Below, one piece after another: positions 1 to 8,136 of a DNA stretch of 64,000 nt. The notes under the pieces are model-generated. The model saw only the letters and a program-made list of their open reading frames with translations. It was not told the origin of the DNA and ran no database searches. Each line of letters starts with the position of its first letter. Within the stretch, counting starts at the first letter, position 1. Made by a program: the position numbers and the translations under genes. This stretch comes from Pseudotabrizicola sp. (GTDB lineage Bacteria > Pseudomonadota > Alphaproteobacteria > Rhodobacterales > Rhodobacteraceae), in the NCBI RefSeq assembly GCF_030684215.1, contig NZ_JAUXOV010000070.1, positions 248,001-312,000 of the forward strand. Direction: 5' to 3'.

Positions 1-465
1 GGTGGAGCCATAGCGCAGCACATTGGACCCGCCCGCATTGGTAGAGAGCACCCCGCCAATCATCGCCGAGCCGCGCGCGCCAAACCACAGCGGGAAGTAG
101 AGCCCCTGTTCGGCAGCGGCATCATGCAGGCGCGACAGGATCACCCCAGCCTCAACCACCGCTGAGCGCGTGGCCGGGTTCAGATCGCGGATGCGGTTCA
201 TCCGTTCAAGGCTGATCATCAGGGCCTGCGTGGTAAAGGTGCCGCCCACCAGCCCTGTATTGCCGGAGACCGGCACCACAGCCACGCCATGCCGCGCGGC
301 TTGGGCCAGACAGGCCGCCACTTCGCCGGTATCGCAGGGCCGCACCACCGCAAGCGGCTGGCCCGCGTATTTCCCGGTCCAGTCGTGTGCGTAGCGGTCC
401 ATATCTGCCCCGGTTAGCACATGGGCCGGGCCAAGCAGGTCACTAAGATCAGAAATCAGGGTCAT
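1..465 (-). CDS. FAD-linked oxidase (GlcD / D-2-hydroxyglutarate dehydrogenase-like), 5' part only
   Basis: Only the first 155 residues are present; the gene runs off the left edge. The ATG is at 465. The fragment is the start of a PCMH-type FAD-binding domain of the vanillyl-alcohol-oxidase superfamily: a PVSGNTGLVGGT loop around residue 75 would bind the FAD pyrophosphate, and GGVLSTNAGGSN near the cut end is typical of D-lactate, glycolate and D-2-hydroxyglutarate dehydrogenases. These flavoenzymes oxidise 2-hydroxyacids, usually passing electrons to a quinone or ETF. The substrate cannot be told without the C-terminal cap domain. The next minus-strand gene ends 160 bases upstream, so this is probably its own transcription unit. 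Confidence 0.85.
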   Translation of the reverse strand, partial: MTLISDLSDLLGPAHVLTGADMDRYAHDWTGKYAGQPLAVVRPCDTGEVAACLAQAARHGVAVVPVSGNTGLVGGTFTTQALMISLERMNRIRDLNPATRSAVVEAGVILSRLHDAAAEQGLYFPLWFGARGSAMIGGVLSTNAGGSNVLRYGST

Positions 466-590
466 CGCGCGGTCCTTGCACGGGCCGCATAGCAATGAAC
501 CGTCACGGGCTGCTCATCAAGCCCTTGCGGGCATTCTTCATGGTGCAGTGCCCGGTTTTTTTATCGTGCGCCCGGGGGCGGGCGGGGGAG

Positions 591-620
591 CCTCCGGCGG
601 GAGTATTTCGCAAGCAGCAA
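591..620 (+). repeat. Dispersed GAGTATTT element, copy A (AGCAGCAA tail)
   Basis: CCTCCGGCGG followed by GAGTATTT and the tail CGCAAGCAGCAA. It lies 8 bases beyond the stop of the esterase gene. It is the only copy in the window that is not on the same strand as a gene ending just upstream of it. The GCCTCCGGC before the core could form only a very short stem. Confidence 0.7.
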
Positions 621-627
621 AGGCTGG

Positions 628-1317
628 TCAGTCGACCTGCCCAACCAGTTTCAGGATCTGCGGGCCAAGGCTTTCTACCGCGCGTTTGACGCCATCTGCA
701 TTGGGATGGATGCCATCGGCCTGCATGAGTTCTGCAATCTGGCCGGGATCTGTGGCGTCGGGGTCGATCAGGCCAAAATAGCTGGCGATGTGCTGCGCGC
801 CGTATTGGGCCGCGAGCTCTGGGTAAAGCTGGTCGAAGGCGGTTTTGTAATCGGGACCGAAATTGCCCGGAGCCTCCATCCCGATCAGCAGAACCGGCAA
901 GGCGCGGGTTTGGGCCTCGACCAGAATTTTCTCAATATTGTTGCGTGTCACGACAGGTTGCAACCCGCGCAAGAGATCGTTGCCGCCCAAGGTTACGATC
1001 ATGGCATCAACCTCGGGTGTCAGGCTCCACGCCAGTCGCGAAAGGCCACCCGCCGAGGTATCGCCGGACACGCCGCCATTCAGCACGGTGATGTCGGCTC
1101 CCTGATCTGCCAGCCACAGATTAAGTTGCGGCACAAGACCTTCGCCATCGGGTAGACCGTAGCCGGCTGTCAGGCTGTCACCCAGCGCAAAAACGGTCAC
1201 GGATTCGGCATTCACGGCTGTGGCGACGGAAAACGGTAACGCCAGCGTGAAGGTCAGGTTGCGGATGCAGCGTAATGCGCCATATGCAACAGGGGACAGT
1301 GTAAAGGAAAAGATCAT
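628..1317 (-). CDS. tesA: GDSL-type arylesterase / lysophospholipase (TesA-like), secreted
   Basis: 229 residues. After a hydrophobic export signal (about residues 18-37) comes the SGNH-hydrolase block I, ALGDSLTAG, with nucleophile Ser48. Block III is GGNDLLRG and block V is DGIHPN, which carries the Asp/His pair. Family members hydrolyse short acyl esters, acyl-CoA or lysophospholipids in the periplasm. The only in-frame ATG before the signal peptide is at 1317. Its start codon shares two bases with that of the divergent ABC ATPase gene (CATG at 1315-1318). The arrangement matches enterobacterial tesA next to ybbA-ybbP. No strong ribosome-binding site is visible for this start. Confidence 0.88.
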   Translation of the reverse strand: MIFSFTLSPVAYGALRCIRNLTFTLALPFSVATAVNAESVTVFALGDSLTAGYGLPDGEGLVPQLNLWLADQGADITVLNGGVSGDTSAGGLSRLAWSLTPEVDAMIVTLGGNDLLRGLQPVVTRNNIEKILVEAQTRALPVLLIGMEAPGNFGPDYKTAFDQLYPELAAQYGAQHIASYFGLIDPDATDPGQIAELMQADGIHPNADGVKRAVESLGPQILKLVGQVD

Positions 1318-2014
1318 GGGTCAGACCGTTCTGGCGTTGAAGGATGCGACGCTTACTTTGGCAGGCAATGCCGGGCCGGTTGAGATTCTGAAGGGCATCG
1401 ACCTTGATGTCATGCAGGGCGAGACATTGGGTCTGATCGGTCCGTCCGGGTCTGGCAAGTCGTCTCTCCTCATGCTGATGGGCGGGCTGGAGCGCGCGAC
1501 ATCGGGGTCTGTCATTGCGCTGGGGTCGGATCTGACCGCTTTGGACGAGGATGCCCTCGCGCGCTTTCGTAGGGGGAATATGGGGGTGGTGTTCCAATCT
1601 TTCCACCTGATCCCGACAATGACCGCTTTGGAAAACGTTGCGGTGCCCTTGGAGTTGGCTGGCGTGACCGATGCCTTTGCCCGGGCCGAGGCGGAATTGC
1701 GCAGTGTGGGCCTTGGGTCGCGGATGGACCATTACCCGCGCCAGATGTCGGGGGGCGAGCAGCAGCGGGTGGCGCTTGCACGGGCCGCTGCGCCACGGCC
1801 GGCAATCTTGCTGGCTGATGAGCCGACGGGCAATCTGGACGGCGTGAACGGGTCGGCGATCATGGACATGCTGTTTGGTCTGCGCGACCGGCATGGGGCG
1901 ACGCTGGTGCTGGTGACCCATGCGCCGGAACTGGCGGCGCGGTGTGACCGGGTGGTACGGTTGGCTGATGGACGGATCGTGGGCGAAGACCGCATGAAGG
2001 CGGCGGCGGAATGA
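1316..2014 (+). CDS. ABC transporter ATP-binding protein (YbbA/LolD-type)
   Basis: 232 residues. All nucleotide-binding motifs are present in order: Walker A GPSGSGKSS, Q-loop at QSFHLIPT, signature MSGGEQQRVALARA, Walker B ILLADEPTGNLD, and switch His in VTHAPE. It belongs to the MacB/LolD/FtsE group of ATPases, which drive mechanotransmission rather than classical membrane translocation. A longer frame opens upstream at 1220, but the ATG at 1316 has a good AAAGGA site 7 bases before it. It overlaps the permease gene by 4 bases (ATGA). By analogy with YbbAP and its esterase neighbour, it probably acts on envelope lipids or lipoproteins; the substrate is unknown. Confidence 0.9.
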   Translation: MGQTVLALKDATLTLAGNAGPVEILKGIDLDVMQGETLGLIGPSGSGKSSLLMLMGGLERATSGSVIALGSDLTALDEDALARFRRGNMGVVFQSFHLIPTMTALENVAVPLELAGVTDAFARAEAELRSVGLGSRMDHYPRQMSGGEQQRVALARAAAPRPAILLADEPTGNLDGVNGSAIMDMLFGLRDRHGATLVLVTHAPELAARCDRVVRLADGRIVGEDRMKAAAE

Positions 2015-4539
2015 GCGGCATGACAACTTGGCCCCTTGCTTGGCGTCTGGCGCGGCGTGAATTGCGCGGCGGCCTGCGCGGGTTTCGTATTTTTCTGGCC
2101 TGCCTTGCGCTGGGCGTGATGGCAATTGCGTCTGTCGGCATGGTGCGCGCTGCGATCGAGGCGGGGTTGCGCGATCAGGGGTCGGTTCTGTTGGGCGGCG
2201 ATGCGCAGATGGAATTCACCTATCGTTTCGCGGATGACGGCGAGCGGGCGTATATGGACAGCATCGCCTCGGGTGTGTCGGAGGTGGTTGATTTCCGGTC
2301 GATGGCAGTGCGCGGCGACGACACAGCGCTGACCCAGATCAAGGCGGTGGACAGTGCCTATCCCCTGTTGGGTGAGGTGGCGCTGGAGCCGGATATTTCG
2401 CTGGATCAGGCATTTGCCACAATGAATGGCCTGCCCGGTGCGGTGATGGACCGGGTGTTGGTCGACCGGCTTGGTCTGTCACTGGGCGACACATTCCGGC
2501 TGGGCGTGCAGGAATTCCGCCTTGGTGCCGTGCTGCTGCGCGAACCAGACAGCGCCACGCAAGGGTTTACACTTGGCCCACGCACGATGGTGCAGACCCG
2601 TGATCTGGCGCAGTCGGGGCTGATCGGGCCGGGGTCGCTTTATGAAACCAAATACCGGATGACGCTGCCTGCGGGGGCTGACCTTGCCGCGCTAAGGGCG
2701 CAGACAGAAGCGGCATACCGCGACAAGGGCGTGCGCTGGCAAGACAGCCGCCGCGCCACACCAGGGGTGGAGCGCTTTGTAGAACGCATGGGGTCTTTCC
2801 TTATTCTGGTGGGCCTTGCCGGGCTGGCCGTCGGTGGGGTGGGGGTGTCTTCGGCGGTGCGGGCCTATCTGGATGGTAAGGTGTCTACCATTGCCACGCT
2901 CAAAACTCTGGGGGCCGAGGGCGGGATGATTTTCCGCGTGTATCTGTTGCAGATTGCAGTGCTGGCGGGTGTTGGCGTGGCCATCGGGCTGGTGCTTGGC
3001 ACTGTGATTCCGATGCTGCTGGCCCCGGTGATTTCGGCGTCATTGCCGCTGCCGGTGATCTTTCGTCCCTATCCGATGCCCCTGCTGGAGGCTGGATTCT
3101 ATGGGTTGGTGACGGCGCTTTTGTTCACGCTGTGGCCGCTGGCACGGACACAAAGCGTGCGGGCGGCGGCGCTGTATCGTGGCGCGGGCCGTGAAGGCTG
3201 GGCCGGCTGGCCTGCGGCTTTTTCTGTGGTGGGGTTGCTGGCGCTGTTGGTTGGGGGTGCGGTCTGGTTTTCGGGCGTGCCGGAACTGGCGCTTGGTTCT
3301 GCCGCCGGGATTGCCGGGGCGCTTTTGGTGCTGGCGGGGGCGGCATGGCTGTTGCGTCGGGCCGCCAACCGTGTGGCGCGGTCGGTGCTGGCGCGGGGCC
3401 GCGTTGCCTTGCGGCTTGCGTTGGCGGCCATTGGTGGCCCGCGGGCCGAAGCGACAAGTGTTGTGCTGTCACTGGGTCTTGGGCTGTCGGTGCTGGCGGC
3501 GGTGGGACAGATCGAGGCAAACCTGCGTATGGCAATCGCGACTGACCTGCCTGATCGCGCGCCATCGTATTTCTTCGTCGATATCCAACCTGACCAGATT
3601 GACGGCTTTCTGACCCGCGTGACCGAAGACCCTGCGGTCAGCAAAGTGGAGAGCGCGCCGATGTTGCGTGGCGTGGTTACCCAGATCAACGGCCGCCCCG
3701 CGCGGGATGTGGTGGGCGAGCATTGGGTTGTGCGCGGCGACCGGGGTGTGACCTATGCCGCAGCCCCGTCCGAGAACACGACCATCACCGCAGGCACATG
3801 GTGGCCTGCCGATTACGCGGGCGAGCCACAGATCAGCTTTGCCGCAGAAGAAGCGGGCGAGATGGGTCTGAAACTGGGCGACCGGATCACGACCAACATT
3901 CTGGGCCGCGACATCACCGCGACGATCACCAGCTTTCGTGAGGTCAATTTTTCCAGTGCAGGCATGGGCTTTGTGATGACCCTGAATCCTGCCGCCGTGT
4001 CAGGGGCACCGCATACCCACATTGCCACCGTTTATGCTGAACCGCAGGCGGAAGCCGCGATCCTGCGCGATCTGTCACGGGCCTATCCCAATATCACTGC
4101 GATCCGGGTCAAAGATGCGATCGAGCGGGTGACCGAGGCATTGGGTGCCATCGCTACCGCGACCGCATGGGCGGCGGCGGCGACGCTGTTGACCGGGTTT
4201 GTTGTGCTGATCGGTGCTGCAGCCGCAGGCGAGCGGGCGCGGGTCTATGAGGCGGCAGTGTTGAAAACCCTTGGGGCCACGCGTGGGCGTATCCTTGCCA
4301 GCTTTGCGCTGCGCTCTGCGCTGATGGGGGCTGCTGCGGGGGGTGTTGCCATTGTGGCGGGGGGCTTGGCGGGTTGGGCTGTGATGGTATTTGTGATGGA
4401 GACGAGCTACCGCTTTGAACCCATTTCGGCCTTGGCCATTGTCGCAGGCGGTGTGATCGCCACTCTTGGGGCGGGATTGGCCTTTGCCTTGCGCCCGCTT
4501 GCTGCGCGGCCGGCTCAGGTCTTGCGCTCTGCTGAATAA
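2011..4539 (+). CDS. FtsX-like ABC transporter permease (YbbP-type)
   Basis: 842 residues. The layout is that of the large YbbP permeases: an N-terminal membrane helix (about residues 22-48), a periplasmic domain to about 250, a block of helices (about 255-400), two central helices (about 402-450), a second periplasmic domain (about 500-700), and a C-terminal FtsX domain with three helices. The paired sequences TLKTLGAEGG and VLKTLGATRG mark the two repeated FtsX modules and their coupling helices. It is translationally coupled to the ATPase gene (ATGA overlap). MSGM offers a second ATG at 2020. Its partner lipid or protein is unknown. Confidence 0.88.
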   Translation: MSGMTTWPLAWRLARRELRGGLRGFRIFLACLALGVMAIASVGMVRAAIEAGLRDQGSVLLGGDAQMEFTYRFADDGERAYMDSIASGVSEVVDFRSMAVRGDDTALTQIKAVDSAYPLLGEVALEPDISLDQAFATMNGLPGAVMDRVLVDRLGLSLGDTFRLGVQEFRLGAVLLREPDSATQGFTLGPRTMVQTRDLAQSGLIGPGSLYETKYRMTLPAGADLAALRAQTEAAYRDKGVRWQDSRRATPGVERFVERMGSFLILVGLAGLAVGGVGVSSAVRAYLDGKVSTIATLKTLGAEGGMIFRVYLLQIAVLAGVGVAIGLVLGTVIPMLLAPVISASLPLPVIFRPYPMPLLEAGFYGLVTALLFTLWPLARTQSVRAAALYRGAGREGWAGWPAAFSVVGLLALLVGGAVWFSGVPELALGSAAGIAGALLVLAGAAWLLRRAANRVARSVLARGRVALRLALAAIGGPRAEATSVVLSLGLGLSVLAAVGQIEANLRMAIATDLPDRAPSYFFVDIQPDQIDGFLTRVTEDPAVSKVESAPMLRGVVTQINGRPARDVVGEHWVVRGDRGVTYAAAPSENTTITAGTWWPADYAGEPQISFAAEEAGEMGLKLGDRITTNILGRDITATITSFREVNFSSAGMGFVMTLNPAAVSGAPHTHIATVYAEPQAEAAILRDLSRAYPNITAIRVKDAIERVTEALGAIATATAWAAAATLLTGFVVLIGAAAAGERARVYEAAVLKTLGATRGRILASFALRSALMGAAAGGVAIVAGGLAGWAVMVFVMETSYRFEPISALAIVAGGVIATLGAGLAFALRPLAARPAQVLRSAE

Positions 4540-4616
4540 GGCGAAGGAGCACGCGTGCCGCGCGCGTTCTTTTGTCCGCGCCTTCTGTGGCTGCGCCACA
4601 ACCGGCGCGGGCGTTG

Positions 4617-4648
4617 CCTCCGGCGGGGATACTTTTGAACAGAAAATG
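4617..4648 (+). repeat. Dispersed GAGTATTT element, copy B (diverged)
   Basis: CCTCCGGCGGG followed by GATACTTTTGAACAGAAAATG. It is the most diverged copy, but it keeps the same GC-rich lead and the same position, 78 bases downstream of the permease stop and on its strand. It sits in the convergent gap before the HAD gene, which otherwise shows no intrinsic terminator. Confidence 0.5.
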
Positions 4649-4660
4649 TTCAGGTTCGTA

Positions 4661-5308
4661 TCAGAGACCCAGCAGGCGGGGCAGATCGTTCATGTCGAAA
4701 AATGGCTCTGCACCAACGGCGGTCAGTCTTTCGGCAGGGGTGTGGGCGGCAAATCCCATGCAACGCATCCCCGCCGCACTTGCTGCGCGTGCGCCTGTCG
4801 GGCTGTCTTCGATCACCACGCAATCGGTGGGCGCAACGCCCAGTTGGCCTGCGGCATGCAGATAAAGGTCGGGCGCGGGCTTTGGTGCGCCAAGCGTCTG
4901 ACCGGAGTAAAGATGGCCCCGAAACCGAGCGATCAGGCCAGGGTGCTGGCCCAGCGTGATCTGCATTTTCTGATCGGACCCGTTGGAGCCTATCGCAAAG
5001 GGAATGTCCGCCGTGTCCAACGCATCCAGCACGCCCAAAATGCCGGGGATCATCGGGGTACCTTTGGCCAGCCGGGTATAGAGGCGCTGATAGAAGTCAT
5101 CGACCCAGGTGTCGGGGAGTGTCGCCCCCGCCTTACGGGCGCGGTGGGCCACATCTGCCATTGTGCCGCCGATAAAGTCCCGTGCGATGACTTCCACGGG
5201 CAAGAGCAAGTCATGGCTGGCGAATTCGCCAACCAGCAACTCAAAGGTCATGCCCTCGCTGTCCACCACGACACCGTCACAGTCGAAAATCACGGCCCGA
5301 GGGGTCAT
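4661..5308 (-). CDS. HAD-superfamily hydrolase (beta-phosphoglucomutase/phosphatase-like)
   Basis: 215 residues. Motif I FDCDGVVVDSEG at residues 8-19 carries the nucleophile Asp and the acid/base Asp. Motif II is IGSNGS, motif III the Lys of APKPAPDLY, and motif IV VIEDSPTG. The helical cap between motifs I and II places it in subfamily IA, with sugar-phosphate phosphatases and phosphoglucomutases. The substrate cannot be read from the sequence. The gene overlaps the rsmD stop by ATGA (5305-5308), so the two are translated as a unit. It is the last gene of a three-gene operon that begins with the ferredoxin-reductase-like gene's upstream promoter region. Confidence 0.88.
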   Translation of the reverse strand: MTPRAVIFDCDGVVVDSEGMTFELLVGEFASHDLLLPVEVIARDFIGGTMADVAHRARKAGATLPDTWVDDFYQRLYTRLAKGTPMIPGILGVLDALDTADIPFAIGSNGSDQKMQITLGQHPGLIARFRGHLYSGQTLGAPKPAPDLYLHAAGQLGVAPTDCVVIEDSPTGARAASAAGMRCMGFAAHTPAERLTAVGAEPFFDMNDLPRLLGL

Positions 5309-5868
5309 TCTGGCATCCTTAGCAGGGTTACAGATGTGTCACCATATTTGCGCTGATCAAGCAGGGCCAGCCCTGCGGGTGGGATTGGCTGGGTGCTTTC
5401 TTCCCAGACAATCACGGCATTCGGGGCCAGCCAGCCGCCCGCAACGGCCGAGGCGATGGCCTTTTCCCCAAGACCTTTGCCGTAGGGCGGATCAAGGAAG
5501 ACCAGATCAAACGGCGCGCCCCGGTTGGCCCCAAGTTGCGTTGCATCGCGTCGCGAGATTTCGGTTTCGGCTGTCGCACGCATCAGGGCGATGTTGCGTT
5601 TGATCAGGCTTAGCGCGACCTTGCCGTCTTCGACGAATGTGGCCTGTGCAGCCCCGCGCGACAGCGACTCCAGCCCCAGGGCCCCAGTGCCGGCGAACAG
5701 ATCCAGCACCTTGGCTCCTTGCACCAGATTGCCGTGGCCACCGTTGAGCAGCAGATTGAAGATCGACTCGCGCACGCGGTCAGAGGTGGGGCGCAGATGT
5801 GCCTGCGCATCGCCTGCGCCAAGTGGTGTCAGATGCAACCCGCGCGCGCGGCCCCCGATGATCCTCAC
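5305..5868 (-). CDS. rsmD: 16S rRNA (guanine(966)-N2)-methyltransferase
   Basis: 187 residues. The N-terminus MRIIGGRARG and PTSDRVRESIFNLL are hallmarks of RsmD. The SAM-binding motif is VLDLFAGTGALGLESLSRGA and the catalytic motif is FLDPPYGKG (DPPY). The enzyme methylates G966 of 16S rRNA in the assembled small subunit. Translation starts at a GTG (5868-5866) that overlaps the stop of the upstream reductase gene (GTGA). With the ATGA overlap to the HAD gene, this makes a compact run of three coupled genes. Confidence 0.93.
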   Translation of the reverse strand: MRIIGGRARGLHLTPLGAGDAQAHLRPTSDRVRESIFNLLLNGGHGNLVQGAKVLDLFAGTGALGLESLSRGAAQATFVEDGKVALSLIKRNIALMRATAETEISRRDATQLGANRGAPFDLVFLDPPYGKGLGEKAIASAVAGGWLAPNAVIVWEESTQPIPPAGLALLDQRKYGDTSVTLLRMPE

Positions 5869-7067
5869 CTGAGCAGCGCCTTCAGATCGGTTGCAGGGTC
5901 CGCCACCAGACCAGGTGCGGGGGATTTTCCCGCCTCGATCAGGCGCTTGCCGACCATGTAGGCGCGGGCATCGTTCATCGCGTCCAGCGCCAGCAGGCGG
6001 TCGTCCTGGTAATACCAGAACGACACAGAATTGCCGTCGCCGGGGCGGGTTACAATCCGGTCATAGCCGGTGTTCAGACCGGCGATCTGCAATTTGCAAT
6101 CGTATTGATCGGACCAGAACCATGGTGCCGCAAGGTAGGGTTTTTCGGCACCAAGCATATTTGCCGCGACCACCTCGGCCTGATCAATCGCATTGCCCAC
6201 AGATTCCAATCGAAGCCGCCCTGCGCCCCATGGAAAGGATGCACAATCGCCCGCTGACCAGACGTCGGGCGCCGAAGTGCGGCCATGGGCATCGGTTGCG
6301 ATTCCGTTGTCCAGTGCGATGCCAGCCGCTTCGGCAAGGGTGGTGTTTGGCACGATGCCCACGCCTACAATCACGAAATCTGTTGCGATTTCGCGGCCGT
6401 CGGACAGACGCGCTCCCGTGACACGGCCCTCACCCAGCAAGCGCTCCAATCCGGTGGATTCCAGTAGTGTCACGCCATGTGCCATGTGCAAGGCGCGGAA
6501 GTAATCTGACGTTTCAGGTGCCGCGACGCGTTGCAAAATGCGTGGGGCCATTTCCAGAACGGTGACTTGCAGGCCCAGCTTTGCGGCCACTGCCGCTGCT
6601 TCCAGACCGATATAACCACCGCCTATAATCACCACCCGGCGGCCGGGCTGAAATTCGGGCCGCATTGCGTCAACATCGGCCAGACCGCGCACGGTATAGA
6701 CCCCGGCCATATCGCCGCCGATTGCGGCGGGCAGGCGGCGCGGGCTGGAACCAGTTGTCAGTGCCAATGCATCATAGGCGATGGCTTCACCGCCGACATT
6801 TACGGTCTTGGTTGCCGTGTCCAGTCTGGTAACCGGCGCACCCAACCGCAGATCCACCCTTTGATCGGCCCAGAATTCAGGCGCGCGCAGCCACAGACGC
6901 TCGGCTGCCATCTCGCCCATCAGATAGCCTTTGGACAGCGGCGGGCGCTGATAAGGCGGTGCGATTTCCTCGCCAATCATTGTGAGTGGCCCGGTATGGC
7001 CAAGGCTTCGCAGCTTTGCCGCCAGTGCCGCTCCGGCCTGCCCTGCGCCGACGATCACCACATGCAT
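5865..7067 (-). CDS. NAD(P)/FAD-dependent ferredoxin reductase-type oxidoreductase
   Basis: 400 residues. Two Rossmann folds are clear: the FAD-binding VVIVGAGQAGAALAAKL at the N-terminus and the NAD(H)-binding VVIIGGGYIGLEAAAVA about residue 145. PYQRPPLSKGYL is typical of the putidaredoxin reductase/rubredoxin reductase family, and WSAGDCA is the second FAD contact. Such enzymes pass electrons from NADH to a ferredoxin or rubredoxin, often for a P450 or dioxygenase, but no such partner lies nearby. Two ATGs are possible (7073 and 7067). The AGAGGA site is 8 bases before 7067 and only 2 before 7073, so I chose 7067. It lies divergent to the peroxiredoxin gene. Confidence 0.88.
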   Translation of the reverse strand: MHVVIVGAGQAGAALAAKLRSLGHTGPLTMIGEEIAPPYQRPPLSKGYLMGEMAAERLWLRAPEFWADQRVDLRLGAPVTRLDTATKTVNVGGEAIAYDALALTTGSSPRRLPAAIGGDMAGVYTVRGLADVDAMRPEFQPGRRVVIIGGGYIGLEAAAVAAKLGLQVTVLEMAPRILQRVAAPETSDYFRALHMAHGVTLLESTGLERLLGEGRVTGARLSDGREIATDFVIVGVGIVPNTTLAEAAGIALDNGIATDAHGRTSAPDVWSAGDCASFPWGAGRLRLESVGNAIDQAEVVAANMLGAEKPYLAAPWFWSDQYDCKLQIAGLNTGYDRIVTRPGDGNSVSFWYYQDDRLLALDAMNDARAYMVGKRLIEAGKSPAPGLVADPATDLKALLR

Positions 7068-7147
7068 GGTCATATTCCTCTGGTCGCCCAACCGACCGGA
7101 CCCTATATCCTGTGCCTAAGTAAACGCAACGCGAGAAGGATATATTC

Positions 7148-7633
7148 ATGACGATTTCTGTAGGTGGCACGTTACCGGATGCGAAGCTGGCGCACATGGG
7201 CGATGGCGGACCTGCCCTGGTGTCATTGCATGACAAGCTGAAAGGCCGCAAAGTCATTGTATTCGCCCTTCCCGGCGCCTTCACCGGCCCATGTTCGACG
7301 ATACATCTGCCAAGCTTCATCCGTACAAAGGACGCATTCATGGCCAAGGGTGTCGAAGAGATCATCTGCATTGCCGTGAATGATCCCTTTGTTCTCAAGG
7401 CCTGGGGCGAAGCAACCGGTGCAACTGAAGGTGGCATCACGCTGCTGGGCGATGCCGACGGGTCGTTCACCAAATCACTCGGGATGGATTTCACTGCGCC
7501 GCACATCGGGCTGATCGGCCGGTCCAACCGCTATGCTCTGGTGCTGGAAGACGGCGTTGTCACGCATGCCAACATCGACAACCCGAACGAGTGCAATATC
7601 TCCACGGGCGAGGCGCTTCTGGCCGCGATCTGA
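7148..7633 (+). CDS. Peroxiredoxin (Prx5/hybrid type)
   Basis: 161 residues. The peroxidatic cysteine is Cys49 in PGAFTGPCS, the Prx5 version of the PxxxTxxC motif. A second Cys, about residue 75 in EEIICIAVNDPF, is at the position where many Prx5 proteins have a non-resolving Cys. Members reduce hydrogen peroxide and alkyl hydroperoxides using glutathione/glutaredoxin or thioredoxin. A good AAGGA site lies 8 bases before the ATG. The gene is divergent to a flavin oxidoreductase across an 80-base gap; a shared redox role is possible but unproven. Confidence 0.93.
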   Translation: MTISVGGTLPDAKLAHMGDGGPALVSLHDKLKGRKVIVFALPGAFTGPCSTIHLPSFIRTKDAFMAKGVEEIICIAVNDPFVLKAWGEATGATEGGITLLGDADGSFTKSLGMDFTAPHIGLIGRSNRYALVLEDGVVTHANIDNPNECNISTGEALLAAI

Positions 7634-7640
7634 TTGCAAA

Positions 7641-7682
7641 TGCAAACCGCGAACCGTTTTTGCGGCGCGTGCGCGGTTTGCA
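7641..7682. terminator. Long inverted repeat after the peroxiredoxin gene
   Basis: TGCAAACCGCG (7641-7651) and CGCGGTTTGCA (7672-7682) are perfect 11-base arms around a 20-base loop. It starts 8 bases after the stop and lies in the convergent gap before phhB. No T-run follows on the plus strand, so it may be a Rho-independent-like stem, an mRNA 3'-end stabiliser or a protein site. Confidence 0.45.
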
Positions 7683-7790
7683 AACCAAGCCCTTGACGGC
7701 GATTTCTGATGCGGGCATCCCAACCTGCGGATGGGAAGGGTGCCAGACTGCCCTGATATCCAGGGGTCTCGTCAGGTCGCTAAGCGCTGG

Positions 7791-8084
7791 TCAGTAGCCC
7801 GCCGCCTTGTCCATCCGTTTGGCCAGTTTCACATCCAGATCGGTCAGCCCGCCCGCGTCATGGGTGGTCAGCTTTACCTTGACGGTGCGGTAAACATTCG
7901 ACCATTCGGGATGGTGGTTTAGCGCCTCGGCGTCGTCGGCCACCTGAGTCATGAAGGCAAAGGCCTGCTTGAAATCGCGGAACAGGAATGTCTTGACCAG
8001 CGCGTCCTTCCCCTCGGCCATTGCCCAGCCGGTGCCGAACAGGGGCACCAGGGTTGCGCGGTCCAGTTTTGGCGTGTCTGTCAT
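7791..8084 (-). CDS. phhB: 4a-hydroxytetrahydrobiopterin dehydratase
   Basis: 97 residues, the usual size of the pterin-4a-carbinolamine dehydratase family. [10 protein letters not shown] contains the conserved His pair that dehydrates the 4a-hydroxy pterin, regenerating the cofactor of aromatic amino acid hydroxylases. [18 protein letters not shown] is the family's second conserved block. The ATG at 8084 follows an AAGGAAG site at a normal distance. No phenylalanine hydroxylase gene is visible nearby. In bacteria lacking one, the protein may serve molybdopterin or other pterin metabolism. Confidence 0.93.
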   Translation of the reverse strand: MTDTPKLDRATLVPLFGTGWAMAEGKDALVKTFLFRDFKQAFAFMTQVADDAEALNHHPEWSNVYRTVKVKLTTHDAGGLTDLDVKLAKRMDKAAGY

Positions 8085-8136
8085 GTGTTACTTCCTTTTG
8101 CATCGGGGGGCAGTCGGTGGGGGGCAGTCGGGTCGG

